A DNA stretch of 64,000 nt from a virus: positions 99,510-163,509 of IMG/VR virus record IMGVR_UViG_3300021404_000005; one strand, written 5' to 3'. Below, in pieces: positions 6,335-13,900 of the stretch. Under the pieces are notes generated by a model that had not been told where the DNA came from, searched no databases, and worked only from the letters and a program-made list of their open reading frames with translations. The position numbers were made by a program, and so were the translations under genes. How positions within the stretch are numbered: the stretch's first letter is position 1; each line of letters starts with the position of its first letter.

Positions 6335-7769
6335 GCACATCGGCCACGCCGGTTTCATCATCACGTCAGGTGACAAGAAGCTAGTCTGCGACCCGTGGTT
6401 TAACCCTGCGTTCCTTAAGTCGTGGTTCCCATGGCCTGATAACAGGCACCACATGAATGCGGCGCGCACCGCTGACGCCTTGTACATCTCGCATGCGCAT
6501 GAGGACCATTTCGACCGTGAGTTCTTGAAGACGATGCCTGACAAGGGCATCGAAGTTCTCGTTCCTAGGTTTCGTTCGCGCTATTTGGCTAAGGAAATCA
6601 AAGAGCTGGGCTTCACCAACGTCAAGGAAATGTCACACCGAGACAGCTACTGGCTATTCGATAGCCTTGATGTCACCATGCTAATTGACCAGTCCCACAA
6701 GGAAGACTCTGCTCTTCTGTGTGAAGACCTAGTAACAAATTATCGTTTTCTGAATAGCAATGATTGTGAGCTAGCTGCAAGTGATTGGCCGCAGGGCATA
6801 GACCTGCTAGCTGCACAGTACTCTGGGGCTTTCTGGTACCCTCACTGCTATGATTACACACAGTCCCAGCAAGTTGCCAAAGCCGATGAAGTCGTCAAGA
6901 ACAATATCGACAGGCTTTGCCGTCGCATCAAGCTCACAGGCGCTAAGCAGTACCTGCCATCGGCTGGGCCAGCTGTATTCCTGGACCCTGAGTTGCGACA
7001 CTATAACTTCAGCGGTATCTTTCCTCAGTTTGTTGATGTAGAAGAGGAAATTGAACGGCAGTGTCCTGATATTAAGCTGCATCGAGCTATGCACGGCGGT
7101 ATCTATTTCTTCACGGACTACCTTAACGACCGTCGCCACGAGTGGCGTTCTTGGTTTGAGGAAGACGATGCTCCTGCTGAATCTCACGAGCTAGCAGCGC
7201 ACTTCAAGAATCTTGAGCGTGCAAATAGCAGGTTCATGGGTGACTATCGTAACGACCTAGCCGTTTACTCCGGGCGGGATGACTGGCAAATCCAGCTAGG
7301 CGTAGTGGAGGACGAGCTTGAGGAAAGCTTTGACCCTCATTACTTCATGAACGTCCCACCGCGCGTGCTACGTGCTGTACTGGACGGCCGGGCAACGTGG
7401 GAGACGGCGCTGCTTTCTAACCGCATCAAGCTTAAGCGCAAGCCTGACAAGTACGATTACAAGCTCATGGGACTACTTTCGTTTGGAGACAGGCCGGCTC
7501 AGACGCGTGCTATGCATCGGGCACAGCGAGCTAGCGAGACCATTACTCGTGACGGTCTTATTCTGCCTAAGTACTGCCCCCATGCCGGTGAGAGTTTGTC
7601 CATCGCAACTATCTGCGACGGGGTTATTGAATGTCCTAGGCATAACTGGACATGGACAACTTCTGGTGAATGTATCACTGCACAAATTCCCATTGAAGTG
7701 AGAAAAAGCATAGACTTAATACATGAGCTTCGCATGGTACTTCGCTATTTATCATTGGCTAGAACTTAA
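6324..7769 (+). CDS. Metallo-beta-lactamase fold hydrolase fused to a Rieske [2Fe-2S] domain
   Basis: 481 residues from GTG 6324. The N-terminal ~270 form an UlaG/CMAH-like metallo-beta-lactamase fold: IGHAGFIITSG, the metal motif SHAHEDHFD and later DQSHKEDS. Residues ~413-450 carry a Rieske signature, CPHAG with GVIECPRHNWTWTTSGEC, giving Cys-His/Cys-His cluster ligands. Both domains occur in CMP-N-acetylneuraminate hydroxylase, but there the Rieske domain is N-terminal; here it is C-terminal. This predicts an iron- and metal-dependent oxygenase or hydroxylase acting on a nucleotide-sugar or other small molecule, needing host ferredoxin-type reductants. Substrate unknown; an auxiliary metabolic gene. 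It overlaps the next gene by 47 bases. Confidence 0.75.
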   Translation: MEVEHIGHAGFIITSGDKKLVCDPWFNPAFLKSWFPWPDNRHHMNAARTADALYISHAHEDHFDREFLKTMPDKGIEVLVPRFRSRYLAKEIKELGFTNVKEMSHRDSYWLFDSLDVTMLIDQSHKEDSALLCEDLVTNYRFLNSNDCELAASDWPQGIDLLAAQYSGAFWYPHCYDYTQSQQVAKADEVVKNNIDRLCRRIKLTGAKQYLPSAGPAVFLDPELRHYNFSGIFPQFVDVEEEIERQCPDIKLHRAMHGGIYFFTDYLNDRRHEWRSWFEEDDAPAESHELAAHFKNLERANSRFMGDYRNDLAVYSGRDDWQIQLGVVEDELEESFDPHYFMNVPPRVLRAVLDGRATWETALLSNRIKLKRKPDKYDYKLMGLLSFGDRPAQTRAMHRAQRASETITRDGLILPKYCPHAGESLSIATICDGVIECPRHNWTWTTSGECITAQIPIEVRKSIDLIHELRMVLRYLSLART

Positions 7770-8157
7770 CGGTTTCTACAGGGACATCCTGGCCAGTGCT
7801 ATTGGCTTGGGCGCTGCCCGGACTATAGCCGCACGTCCTCTGCGGGGCGTCAAGGCTGCTCAGGCGCGTCAGGAAGACCTGCTAGACACCAGCACACCTG
7901 GTGGTCTTACTGAGGTCAAGGAGGAGCTTAGGGCGCTACGTCACCTGTTGTCAGGTGGAACCAATCAAGAGCATGAAGAGGGCGAAGACGAGTCACCCGA
8001 GATGGATGACAGCGATAAGCCAGCCGTGCCAGATGAAAAGTCAAGCTGGCTGGACCATTATCGCAGGTCTCGTAAGGGACACGGCGGTGCGGGTGGTGCC
8101 AAGGAGTCTGAAACGGTAAGAGAAACGCCACACATTTTGCCACCGGGACGACACTAA
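7723..8157 (+). CDS. Membrane-anchored protein with charged tail
   Basis: 144 residues: one or two N-terminal hydrophobic stretches (about 1-38), then a Glu/Asp-rich and finally basic, Gly-rich tail. A scaffold-like or holin-like small membrane protein is possible; not recognised. ATG overlap with the next gene. Confidence 0.55.
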   Translation: MSFAWYFAIYHWLELNGFYRDILASAIGLGAARTIAARPLRGVKAAQARQEDLLDTSTPGGLTEVKEELRALRHLLSGGTNQEHEEGEDESPEMDDSDKPAVPDEKSSWLDHYRRSRKGHGGAGGAKESETVRETPHILPPGRH

Positions 8158-8516
8158 TGACTTCTAAGTACGCCTCTGGTTCCGTGTATAGGCGCATGAC
8201 CAAGTTCGTATTCGAGCGCTGGGGCGACCGTTGCCACCTTTGCAGCCATCATGATGCTAAGCACCTGGACCACGTTGAGCCACAGACTGAAAATGAAGCT
8301 CGTAAGCACGACGTTACAAACCTACGTCCCGTTCATGGTTCGCCTGGTAATCCTTGCCGTGAGTGCTCTCGTGCTGCGGGCAAGAACATTTACTGTAATC
8401 AAATTAGGGGTGGCTACACCATTGAGCGGGCCATACGCAGGCTACGTGAGCTGACAGGACTGCCGATTCCTGATTACGGGAAGCCTACTCTTCAAGCTCC
8501 TGCTCGGGAGTGGTAA
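8157..8516 (+). CDS. HNH endonuclease
   Basis: 119 residues. CHLCSHH, LDHVEPQTE, NLRPVHGSPGNPCRECSRAAG give the zinc Cys pairs and the H-N-H core typical of actinophage HNH enzymes. Unlike the first HNH gene it has no membrane anchor. Its end overlaps the convergent gene by 32 bases. Confidence 0.85.
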   Translation: MTSKYASGSVYRRMTKFVFERWGDRCHLCSHHDAKHLDHVEPQTENEARKHDVTNLRPVHGSPGNPCRECSRAAGKNIYCNQIRGGYTIERAIRRLRELTGLPIPDYGKPTLQAPAREW

Positions 8517-8826
8517 TTTCTACCAGCTCCGGGATTCCGTACTCATCGCTAAGGTCAATCCAGTAGCCGCGAAGGTTGCCGATGATAATCCCGGCCTGCT
8601 CAGGATGAGCACGCTGCACATCCTTCAGCCATTCCTCGCTCATGCGCCACCGGAAGCGCTTGTCTAGCCAGCCTGCACGAGAGTTCTCAATTTCGTACTC
8701 TAGGTGGTCGCGTAGCGCCACGTAGAATTCAATCTCGTCCTTGGTGTAAGGGTCAGCGCCGACGTACTTCCGGTACTTACAGTTCTTGTCCGCAGCCTTG
8801 AACTGCTTCGCAGTAATCCTAGCCAT
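8485..8826 (-). CDS. Hypothetical protein
   Basis: 113 residues, helical and charged (ITAKQFKAADKNCKYRKYVG). TAATG-type junction with the HTH gene upstream. Not recognised. Confidence 0.6.
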   Translation of the reverse strand: MARITAKQFKAADKNCKYRKYVGADPYTKDEIEFYVALRDHLEYEIENSRAGWLDKRFRWRMSEEWLKDVQRAHPEQAGIIIGNLRGYWIDLSDEYGIPELVEITTPEQELEE

Positions 8827-9137
8827 CAGACTATATTCCTGTAGGTAACGCCATTCACAATCTGGCGCACTGTACTGCGAGACGGCATTCCAGGCTGCTT
8901 TGAAATCTTCCAGTCACTAAGTCCCTGTGCATTAAGCCGCTTGATTTCTCGTACGGTGTCGTCACCAAGAGTGCGGTCACTGCGGGCCTTAATGGGCTTG
9001 CTGTGGCTGACGCCGTTCAGCACGTTGTAGATGGTAGCCGGGTTAACATCGTACTCTTTAGCCAGCGCACTAACTTTTGCGATAGAGCCTAGCACCTTAA
9101 TCATCTCGGCGTCATCTGCCGTTAGCTTACGAGTCAT
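8826..9137 (-). CDS. Helix-turn-helix DNA-binding protein
   Basis: 103 residues with two HTH-like segments: SALAKEYDVNPATIYNVLNG (about 28-47) and WKISKQPGMPSRSTVRQIVNG (about 77-97), the arrangement of resolvase/Hin-type or small phage HTH proteins. GGAAGGG ribosome site. Divergent from 9193, so it may regulate that promoter. Confidence 0.7.
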   Translation of the reverse strand: MTRKLTADDAEMIKVLGSIAKVSALAKEYDVNPATIYNVLNGVSHSKPIKARSDRTLGDDTVREIKRLNAQGLSDWKISKQPGMPSRSTVRQIVNGVTYRNIV

Positions 9138-9192
9138 GTCACTAAACCCTTCCGCATCCGCAATGGTTCATTACCTGTGATAGTCTTGCGCC
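9138..9192. promoter_or_regulatory. Divergent promoter region
   Basis: 55 bases. On the plus strand TAGTCT lies 6 bases before ATG 9193 with no ribosome site, a leaderless-type promoter. GGTTCA is a possible weak -35 box. The minus-strand gene has a GGAAGGG ribosome site in this gap. Confidence 0.5.
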
Positions 9193-9402
9193 ATGGATGA
9201 AACGCACTTGGTTCAAAATCCTGCGACGGACCCTATCACTATGGAAGAGTACCCCGTTGAGGTGTCGCAGAATATCGGACTTAGGCTCGCAGCCTCCGAA
9301 GGACTTACTGAAGCCGAGGCACTAGATGCTTTCATTGAAGCCCTTCCTGACATCGTGACTACCGACAAGGGTGACATCCGCCTTATGTTCGTGGTCAGCT
9401 AG
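9193..9402 (+). CDS. Hypothetical protein
   Basis: 69 residues, acidic (VEVSQNIGLRLAASEGLTEAEALDAFIEAL). First of a two-gene rightward unit, with a probable leaderless start. Not recognised. Confidence 0.6.
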   Translation: MDETHLVQNPATDPITMEEYPVEVSQNIGLRLAASEGLTEAEALDAFIEALPDIVTTDKGDIRLMFVVS

Positions 9403-9409
9403 GAGTGAC

Positions 9410-9721
9410 ATGAGCGGTACTCTTGACGATAACCCTGGGGGTGCAACTAAGTTCACCCTGCCGTACGTAGAAAAAGTCTTGGAGAAGTTTCCGTTCATTG
9501 GGGTGTCTGAGCGGGACCAGATTCTGGCCAACCTCAAGGACGGTAAGCAAGTACTCCTGCACTTGGAGAAACGGCCTGATGCTCAGTGCTTCCTGATGAT
9601 TGTCAAGGTAGGTGAAGGACTTTACAGCGCTAAGCTGATGCCTCACGACATTGGCCAGGCGCTGCTTGCAGCTAACGAGATTCTGTTTTCTTTGGAGCAG
9701 CCTGATGAACCAGAAGAATAG
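9410..9721 (+). CDS. Hypothetical protein
   Basis: 103 residues from ATG 9410 (AGGAG upstream). Residues ~48-75 look like a beta sheet (QVLLHLEKRPDAQCFLMIVK). Its stop is part of an AAGAATAG motif at the start of the structured RNA candidate. Confidence 0.65.
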   Translation: MSGTLDDNPGGATKFTLPYVEKVLEKFPFIGVSERDQILANLKDGKQVLLHLEKRPDAQCFLMIVKVGEGLYSAKLMPHDIGQALLAANEILFSLEQPDEPEE

Positions 9722-9914
9722 TTCACAGGGACGCGTATCCACTTTCCGTAGAGCCTCACACATGCCGGCAATGATTCTCAACTCAGTCAGTTCACCCTGC
9801 TGTAGCGCAACAGGTGCACGGAACTAACGAGGAAAACCTTCACCTATTCCCTACCCGAAGCAAGTGGCTATTGTAAGCGGCGAAAGGAGGAAGACCGCCC
9901 GCGTCCCTGTGAAT
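9722..9914 (+). ncRNA. Structured RNA candidate closed by a 14-bp stem
   Basis: TTCACAGGGACGCG (9722-9735) pairs perfectly with CGCGTCCCTGTGAA (9900-9913), closing a 164-base interior with no plausible gene. Inside are a hairpin around CACCCTGCTGT/ACAGGTG (about 9792-9815) and one near the 3' end, GGCG...CGCC (9879-9899), whose loop is GAAAGGAGG, almost the full complement of the 16S rRNA 3' end. AAGAATAG at 9714-9721 precedes it, like other leaders here. The plus strand is preferred on that basis; minus-strand transcription would expose CCTCCTTTC instead. No match to tmRNA or RNase P was seen. Confidence 0.5.
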
Positions 9915-9928
9915 CTTAGCCCAGCTTG

Positions 9929-10303
9929 TTAGCTGGAAGTACGGTACATTAGCTTCGGCTTATGCTCTTCAAAGAACTTATCTATAGGGCGTGCTAGTCC
10001 TGAACCCGCCCGTAGTATGGAGCTGTAGCTAACTGAACAAGACGTGAAGGACTCAATGACAATACCGTCAGCAGCCGCCCACAGCTTTCGCACGTACCAG
10101 TCAGTTCCCTGATTGCTGCGCCACACATCGCCTACCTTGACCTCAGGCCGGACTTTATCCATTAGGCTATAAGGCAGGAAAGCCTGGCGAGGTGAACCTT
10201 CCGGGTCAGGAATGGTGACCCACGCTCCGGTAGAACCCGGCATGTCAATCTTGGTGCGCAGTTCCCGGACGATGACCTCATCGCCCTTACTGAATAGCGT
10301 CAT
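9929..10303 (-). CDS. Hypothetical protein, SH3/KOW-like start
   Basis: 124 residues. KGDEVIVRELRTKIDMPGSTG and VKVGDVWRS suggest one or two small SH3-like barrels, a fold repeated in several proteins of this phage. Last gene of the long leftward array; its stop lies in a CCAGC/GCTGG hairpin. ATGA overlap upstream. Confidence 0.6.
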   Translation of the reverse strand: MTLFSKGDEVIVRELRTKIDMPGSTGAWVTIPDPEGSPRQAFLPYSLMDKVRPEVKVGDVWRSNQGTDWYVRKLWAAADGIVIESFTSCSVSYSSILRAGSGLARPIDKFFEEHKPKLMYRTSS

Positions 10304-10545
10304 TGCGAATCCCCTTCTAGCACTACTTCCCCCTCAGGCCCAAAGCGCTTGACCAGGACCCTCTCGTCACCGTACAACGCGAAGACGTTCTGGCTTATTC
10401 CGGCGTTCACCGCTAGCATCTGTGCGTCCTTGAGAGCTTGCGTGACGCCCTTGAGCGTACCGGGGTATATCGTGGCGCTAGGCCATGGACAGGGCTTCTC
10501 CGTGCCGCTACGGCGCAGGTAGCGGTCAGCCTTACGTTCCGACAC
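10300..10545 (-). CDS. Hypothetical protein
   Basis: 81 residues. Basic N-terminus, then TLKGVTQALKDAQMLAVNAG and NVFALYGDERVLVKRFG. Overlaps both neighbours. Not recognised. Confidence 0.55.
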   Translation of the reverse strand: MSERKADRYLRRSGTEKPCPWPSATIYPGTLKGVTQALKDAQMLAVNAGISQNVFALYGDERVLVKRFGPEGEVVLEGDSQ

Positions 10546-10912
10546 GAGCTAGCTCGTCCGGTACTAGTTCTCCGTCACGGAAACGCCAGTTATGCCCGTA
10601 ATAGTTTGCGTACTTTTCAGGACCCTCACTACTTAGCATGTCTTCAACAGCTCGCATTACTTCCAGAGCCTCTTCTACGATGAATCCCATGACCGATACC
10701 TGCCACAGCTCATGTTCCAGGCCGCCAGCCCGGTTCCAACGCTTGCTACTGGAATGAATGAACACCGTTGGGCCGCCCCAGATATTGTTGGACAGGTCAG
10801 CCGCGTAATCGTAGGAGACTTCTGCTGTTCGCACGTTAATAGTTTGCAGGTGCCTCGTGCACGAGTCCCACAGGCTGGAAATAACAGGCGCACGGAACAT
10901 GCGTTCAGTCAC
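10532..10912 (-). CDS. Hypothetical protein
   Basis: 126 residues from GTG 10912, overlapping the upstream stop. Trp-rich; C-terminal helix ALEVMRAVEDML. Not recognised. Confidence 0.6.
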   Translation of the reverse strand: MTERMFRAPVISSLWDSCTRHLQTINVRTAEVSYDYAADLSNNIWGGPTVFIHSSSKRWNRAGGLEHELWQVSVMGFIVEEALEVMRAVEDMLSSEGPEKYANYYGHNWRFRDGELVPDELARVGT

Positions 10913-11076
10913 GGCAGCTCCTGAATGTCCAGTTCAGCTACCCAGCCATCGAATTCCCTGTACCACGACGGTGCGTTAGACCGACTACTGAACTCAGCGC
11001 TGATGTCAATAAAGTCTTGCCTCGCCTGAGCTAGCAGTCTCGTCAGGGCTTTCTTGTCTACACTAACCCGACTCAT
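10909..11076 (-). CDS. Hypothetical small protein
   Basis: 55 residues (MSRVSVDKKALTRLLAQ...), helical; GTGA overlap with the downstream gene, 14-base overlap upstream. Not recognised. Confidence 0.55.
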   Translation of the reverse strand: MSRVSVDKKALTRLLAQARQDFIDISAEFSSRSNAPSWYREFDGWVAELDIQELP

Positions 11077-11305
11077 TTACGACCTTCAATCGCTTGGTAA
11101 GTTCTTCCTGCATGTACTGATAGCCTCGCGACAGTGGGCGCGCTACACCATGCTCTTTGAGCATGTGCACGCACAGCTCTACCTCACAGTCAGCATCACT
11201 TTGATAGCGTCCGCACTGCCACTCCCAGTCACAAAGCTGTATGCCGTCATCATCTTCGCTAAGGTCACAATAGGCTTCGTAGCTGGTGTAAGGCTCAACA
11301 GGCAT
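11063..11305 (-). CDS. Hypothetical Cys-containing acidic protein
   Basis: 80 residues from ATG 11305 after CTAGGAG. CDLSEDDD, QLCDWEWQCG, ADCEVELCVH give five Cys in an acidic context. A longer in-frame start (11368) lacks support. Confidence 0.6.
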   Translation of the reverse strand: MPVEPYTSYEAYCDLSEDDDGIQLCDWEWQCGRYQSDADCEVELCVHMLKEHGVARPLSRGYQYMQEELTKRLKVVNESG

Positions 11306-11312
11306 GTTACTC

Positions 11313-11789
11313 CTAGTTACAGTACTTGTAGCCAGACACTTCCACCAGGAAGCCGCCTTGTACAGCACGCTCCAGTAGATAATCCACCGTGCCCGCTTCT
11401 GAGTATTCGTCTAGGTCGGCGGGGATGCGCAGGTTACGGCTAGTGGTGCTGTTGACAATGCCCGGCGCGGAGAACACTACGTTGATTGTCTTGACATTCT
11501 CCGTCAGTGACAATGGCTCATCACACCCACAGTTCTGGCACGTGAATCCCTCAGGCGGGAGGTAAAAGCACTTGTGACAGGATGCCTTGACCTCCCACTC
11601 CCTGACTTCAAAGGCGTTAGCGATAGCTGCTAGCGGTGGCGTGCCGCGAGTGCCCTTTTCCATGCGCAGGACGTGGCTCTTGTGCACGCCTAGCAGCAGC
11701 CCTACAGCCGCTAGTGACATCTTGTTTTCAGTGCGCAGCCGTCGCAGGGAACGACGTGCTAGCTCTTGGTCTTGCTGGAGCTTATCCAT
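11313..11789 (-). CDS. Xre-type HTH regulator with zinc ribbon
   Basis: 158 residues. Residues ~18-60 form a Cro/CI-type HTH (MSLAAVGLLLGVHKSHVLRM, then EKGTRGTPPLAAIANAFEV). CHKCFYLPPEGFTCQNCGC (about 71-89) is a zinc ribbon. The C-terminal ~60 residues resemble no known domain. Probably a phage transcriptional regulator. Confidence 0.75.
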   Translation of the reverse strand: MDKLQQDQELARRSLRRLRTENKMSLAAVGLLLGVHKSHVLRMEKGTRGTPPLAAIANAFEVREWEVKASCHKCFYLPPEGFTCQNCGCDEPLSLTENVKTINVVFSAPGIVNSTTSRNLRIPADLDEYSEAGTVDYLLERAVQGGFLVEVSGYKYCN

Positions 11790-12087
11790 CTACAATCCTA
11801 ATAGTGACTTGCTTAAGCGGAGGTGATGCGAAGGTAAGGATGGCAACATCTGCGTCTTCCATAACCAGGTCCAGGTAATGCAGAAGCTTGCCGACTTTCT
11901 TTCGAATCGCCGGGTCATACCTGAACCAGTCAAATACAAGAAATTCTGTATCCGGCAGGCCGTCGCTTCCGCTCACCGGGCTGAGAAGGACCTCACCCTG
12001 TAGCGGTGTCTCATGGGAGACACCATGCTCGTCTATGCCACCGACGTGGAAGCCGAACTGGTACTTCTCTAGCTCCACTTCTATCAT
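11782..12087 (-). CDS. Hypothetical protein
   Basis: 101 residues, 8-base overlap with the HTH gene. Beta-rich start (VELEKYQFGFHVGGIDEHGV). Not recognised. Confidence 0.6.
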   Translation of the reverse strand: MIEVELEKYQFGFHVGGIDEHGVSHETPLQGEVLLSPVSGSDGLPDTEFLVFDWFRYDPAIRKKVGKLLHYLDLVMEDADVAILTFASPPLKQVTIRIVDG

Positions 12088-12269
12088 TCGAATTTCTCCA
12101 CTCCGCAGAACAAGGGGCCTAGCTCAATGTGAAGCCAGTACACCGAACTGTTAAAGCTAATGTAAAGGTGTACCCAGTCGCGCCAGCTTCTGCTACGGAT
12201 AGGACTCTTGGCTAGAGGCGACCAGTAAAAGTAACAGTGCTCTTTAGTGAGGACAATTTCAGGTTTCAC
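12084..12269 (-). CDS. Hypothetical protein
   Basis: 61 residues from GTG 12269, preceded by GGGGAGGAAAG. A longer frame up to 12392 exists but is covered by the next gene; the GTGA overlap supports the short form. Aromatic-rich (CYFYWSPLAK, WVHLYISF). Confidence 0.6.
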   Translation of the reverse strand: MKPEIVLTKEHCYFYWSPLAKSPIRSRSWRDWVHLYISFNSSVYWLHIELGPLFCGVEKFE

Positions 12270-12484
12270 GTCAACGCTTTCCTCCCCGTAGTGCCAAGCA
12301 CTGCTATCTCCACGAGCCTCATGGTGTAGACGTGCTCCAGAGCGTAGCGCATAGTGCGCTTCCAGTAAGGAGAAGCCCCGTACTGACGGCACTCAGGGTT
12401 GCTGCAATACCACTCCCACAGTTTGCCAGAGGCAGCGGTTGGCCGCTTGTGCACGTGACAGTGATGTTCGTGGTCCCAGTGCAC
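12266..12484 (-). CDS. Small zinc-binding protein
   Basis: 72 residues. HHCHVHKRPTA and WYCSNPECRQYG form a plausible His/Cys zinc site. ATG coincides with the stop of the MazG-like gene. Confidence 0.6.
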   Translation of the reverse strand: MHWDHEHHCHVHKRPTAASGKLWEWYCSNPECRQYGASPYWKRTMRYALEHVYTMRLVEIAVLGTTGRKALT

Positions 12485-12921
12485 TACTGTTCATCCCAAG
12501 GCAGCTCTTCCTGATTCTCCAGTAGCCGCTTGATGGCAGGTTCTGCGGGCATGTAGTGCGGTCCCTTTAGAATCTTGCCGTCGTCGCGCAGAATAGGTAT
12601 CGCGTCTGAACCAAGCTTGGACATGTTAGACGCGTGAACCAACCGCAAAACCTCGTCCAGGTTGATGCCGTAAGTAATCGCAGTTCCATAGGCTACGTAA
12701 ACGACATCAGCAAGTTCCTTGGCGATAGCCACGAGTTCATCTGATTCAAGAGCCTCAACAAGCTCACGCGTTTCCTCCCACTGAAGAGATGAACGCAGGC
12801 TTATCTCCTGATTGTCAATGCTTGCAGGCTGCGCGGGTGTGTTGCGCATGGGCAGGTCGAACATCGCATGGAAGTTAGCGACTTCCCACGCAGCCATAGA
12901 GACCCCATCAGGTACAGGCAT
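12484..12921 (-). CDS. MazG-like (HisE-related) pyrophosphohydrolase
   Basis: 145 residues. NFHAMFDLPMRNTP, LQWEETRELVEAL, AKELADVVYVAYGTA (metal ligands E/E and E/D) and HASNMSKLG, ILRDDGKILKGPHYMP match the phage MazG/phosphoribosyl-ATP pyrophosphatase-like group. Predicted to cleave NTPs or dNTPs to monophosphate and PPi, perhaps to shape nucleotide pools. Distinct from the MazG-like gene at 2910-3452. Confidence 0.85.
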   Translation of the reverse strand: MPVPDGVSMAAWEVANFHAMFDLPMRNTPAQPASIDNQEISLRSSLQWEETRELVEALESDELVAIAKELADVVYVAYGTAITYGINLDEVLRLVHASNMSKLGSDAIPILRDDGKILKGPHYMPAEPAIKRLLENQEELPWDEQ

Positions 12922-13205
12922 TACACGTCCACCCCTTTCTCTTTACTGCCCGCCAGGTGCGCTGTATGCAATTTGTCAAGAATCCATGCTTCACCCTGGC
13001 GCATTGCTTTCTTGCGGAACTTCTCGCACCCTATTAGCATCCCGGACTGAGACTGTATTACCCAGCCTCGAACAGGCCCACGGCTGACAGCAGCAAGCTT
13101 CTCGTATCGCCCCCCTGTTTTCCTGAGCACGAGAATTCGGGAGCCGTCAGCTTCATGTTCCCAGAACATCGTGCTCTCACCAGGGGCAAGCTTAACGCGA
13201 CGCAT
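12921..13205 (-). CDS. Hypothetical protein, start uncertain
   Basis: 94 residues from ATG 13205; an in-frame TTG at 13262 gives 113. Neither has a clear ribosome site. The short form overlaps the upstream gene by 14 bases rather than 71. Basic; TGGRYEKLAAVSRGPVRGW is the most patterned part. Confidence 0.5.
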   Translation of the reverse strand: MRRVKLAPGESTMFWEHEADGSRILVLRKTGGRYEKLAAVSRGPVRGWVIQSQSGMLIGCEKFRKKAMRQGEAWILDKLHTAHLAGSKEKGVDV

Positions 13206-13518
13206 CCGGCTGCCACAGCAGAGTGAGATTTCCCCTAGCGCTGTTCCGCGAGTAATGGCCAACGTCTCCGAACCTGCGTAGCGGTACCTCCGCGTTAGTG
13301 ACCTGCCAGACTACGCCTGCATCATCTCGGTATATAGCGCCGGGGATTAGCGGTTTTTCAATAGACTTAACTGTCACGATGTGAGCCGGGTGAACGTAAG
13401 ACTCCATGCCGGAGTCATCCTTTACGTTAAAGCCATTAGCGTCCGACAGCCTAACCCAGCCCTTGATTGTAACTTCTACGAACTCGCCGTCGTGTGGGTA
13501 GATGAATGCGTTAGGCAT
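13192..13518 (-). CDS. Hypothetical SH3-like protein
   Basis: 108 residues from ATG 13518 (AGGAG upstream). DGEFVEVTIKGWVRLSDANG and PGAIYRDDAGVVWQVTNAE look like two short beta barrels. Not recognised. Confidence 0.55.
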   Translation of the reverse strand: MPNAFIYPHDGEFVEVTIKGWVRLSDANGFNVKDDSGMESYVHPAHIVTVKSIEKPLIPGAIYRDDAGVVWQVTNAEVPLRRFGDVGHYSRNSARGNLTLLWQPDASR

Positions 13519-13684
13519 TGCCTTGTGACTCCTGTCGTGCTCGCTCAATTACCTTAAGGGACAGTGCAGGAAACAGCTTGTCACCTTTAAGGAACAGTCC
13601 CATGTCCAGATAACGTTCGAATGCCTTTAGGGCAGTACGGTAGAGGACCGGATTAGCGTCCCCCGACTCTTGGTTCTTACTCAT
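13511..13684 (-). CDS. Hypothetical helical protein
   Basis: 57 residues from ATG 13684 after GGAGGACCGG. Helical (YRTALKAFERYLDMG). The longer frame to 13795 covers the next gene and is rejected. Confidence 0.6.
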   Translation of the reverse strand: MSKNQESGDANPVLYRTALKAFERYLDMGLFLKGDKLFPALSLKVIERARQESQGNA

Positions 13685-13706
13685 CCGGTCCTCCACGTGT
13701 GTACTG

Positions 13707-13844
13707 CTAGGCTGGAACTGGCTCGCGGGCAGGCTCGGGAGCAGCAGGCTCAGTGACCGGGGACTCCGCTGGCTCCTCCAGCGGCTCCAGCTCAATCTTC
13801 CGCAGGGGCTTGCCGATATCCCCGTTGCGTGGTGTCGGAATCAT
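13707..13844 (-). CDS. Pro/Glu-rich small protein
   Basis: 45 residues from ATG 13844 after CGGAGGTAAAG. The second half is a low-complexity Pro-Glu-Ala run (TEPAAPEPAREPVPA), probably disordered. Expressed behind the GGGAATACTC motif at 13889-13900. Confidence 0.55.
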   Translation of the reverse strand: MIPTPRNGDIGKPLRKIELEPLEEPAESPVTEPAAPEPAREPVPA

Positions 13845-13900
13845 CTTTACCTCCGTCATGTCGTATGTTGTAACAAGTTGCCAAGGGTGAGTATTCCCTA
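13845..13900 (-). promoter_or_regulatory. TAGGGAATACTC motif and 50-base leader
   Basis: TAGGGAATACTC begins at the stop codon of the upstream gene (13900). AATACT could be a -10 box. The leader begins CACCCTTGGCAACTTGTTAC; a similar TTGGCAAGTT leader follows the same motif at 25918-25927. CTCACGCGC lies ~19 bases upstream, as it also does (22 bases) at 16236. Confidence 0.4.

Noticed and set aside
9722-9914. tmRNA or RNase P RNA
   Set aside because: Length and conserved sequence elements do not fit either family by eye.
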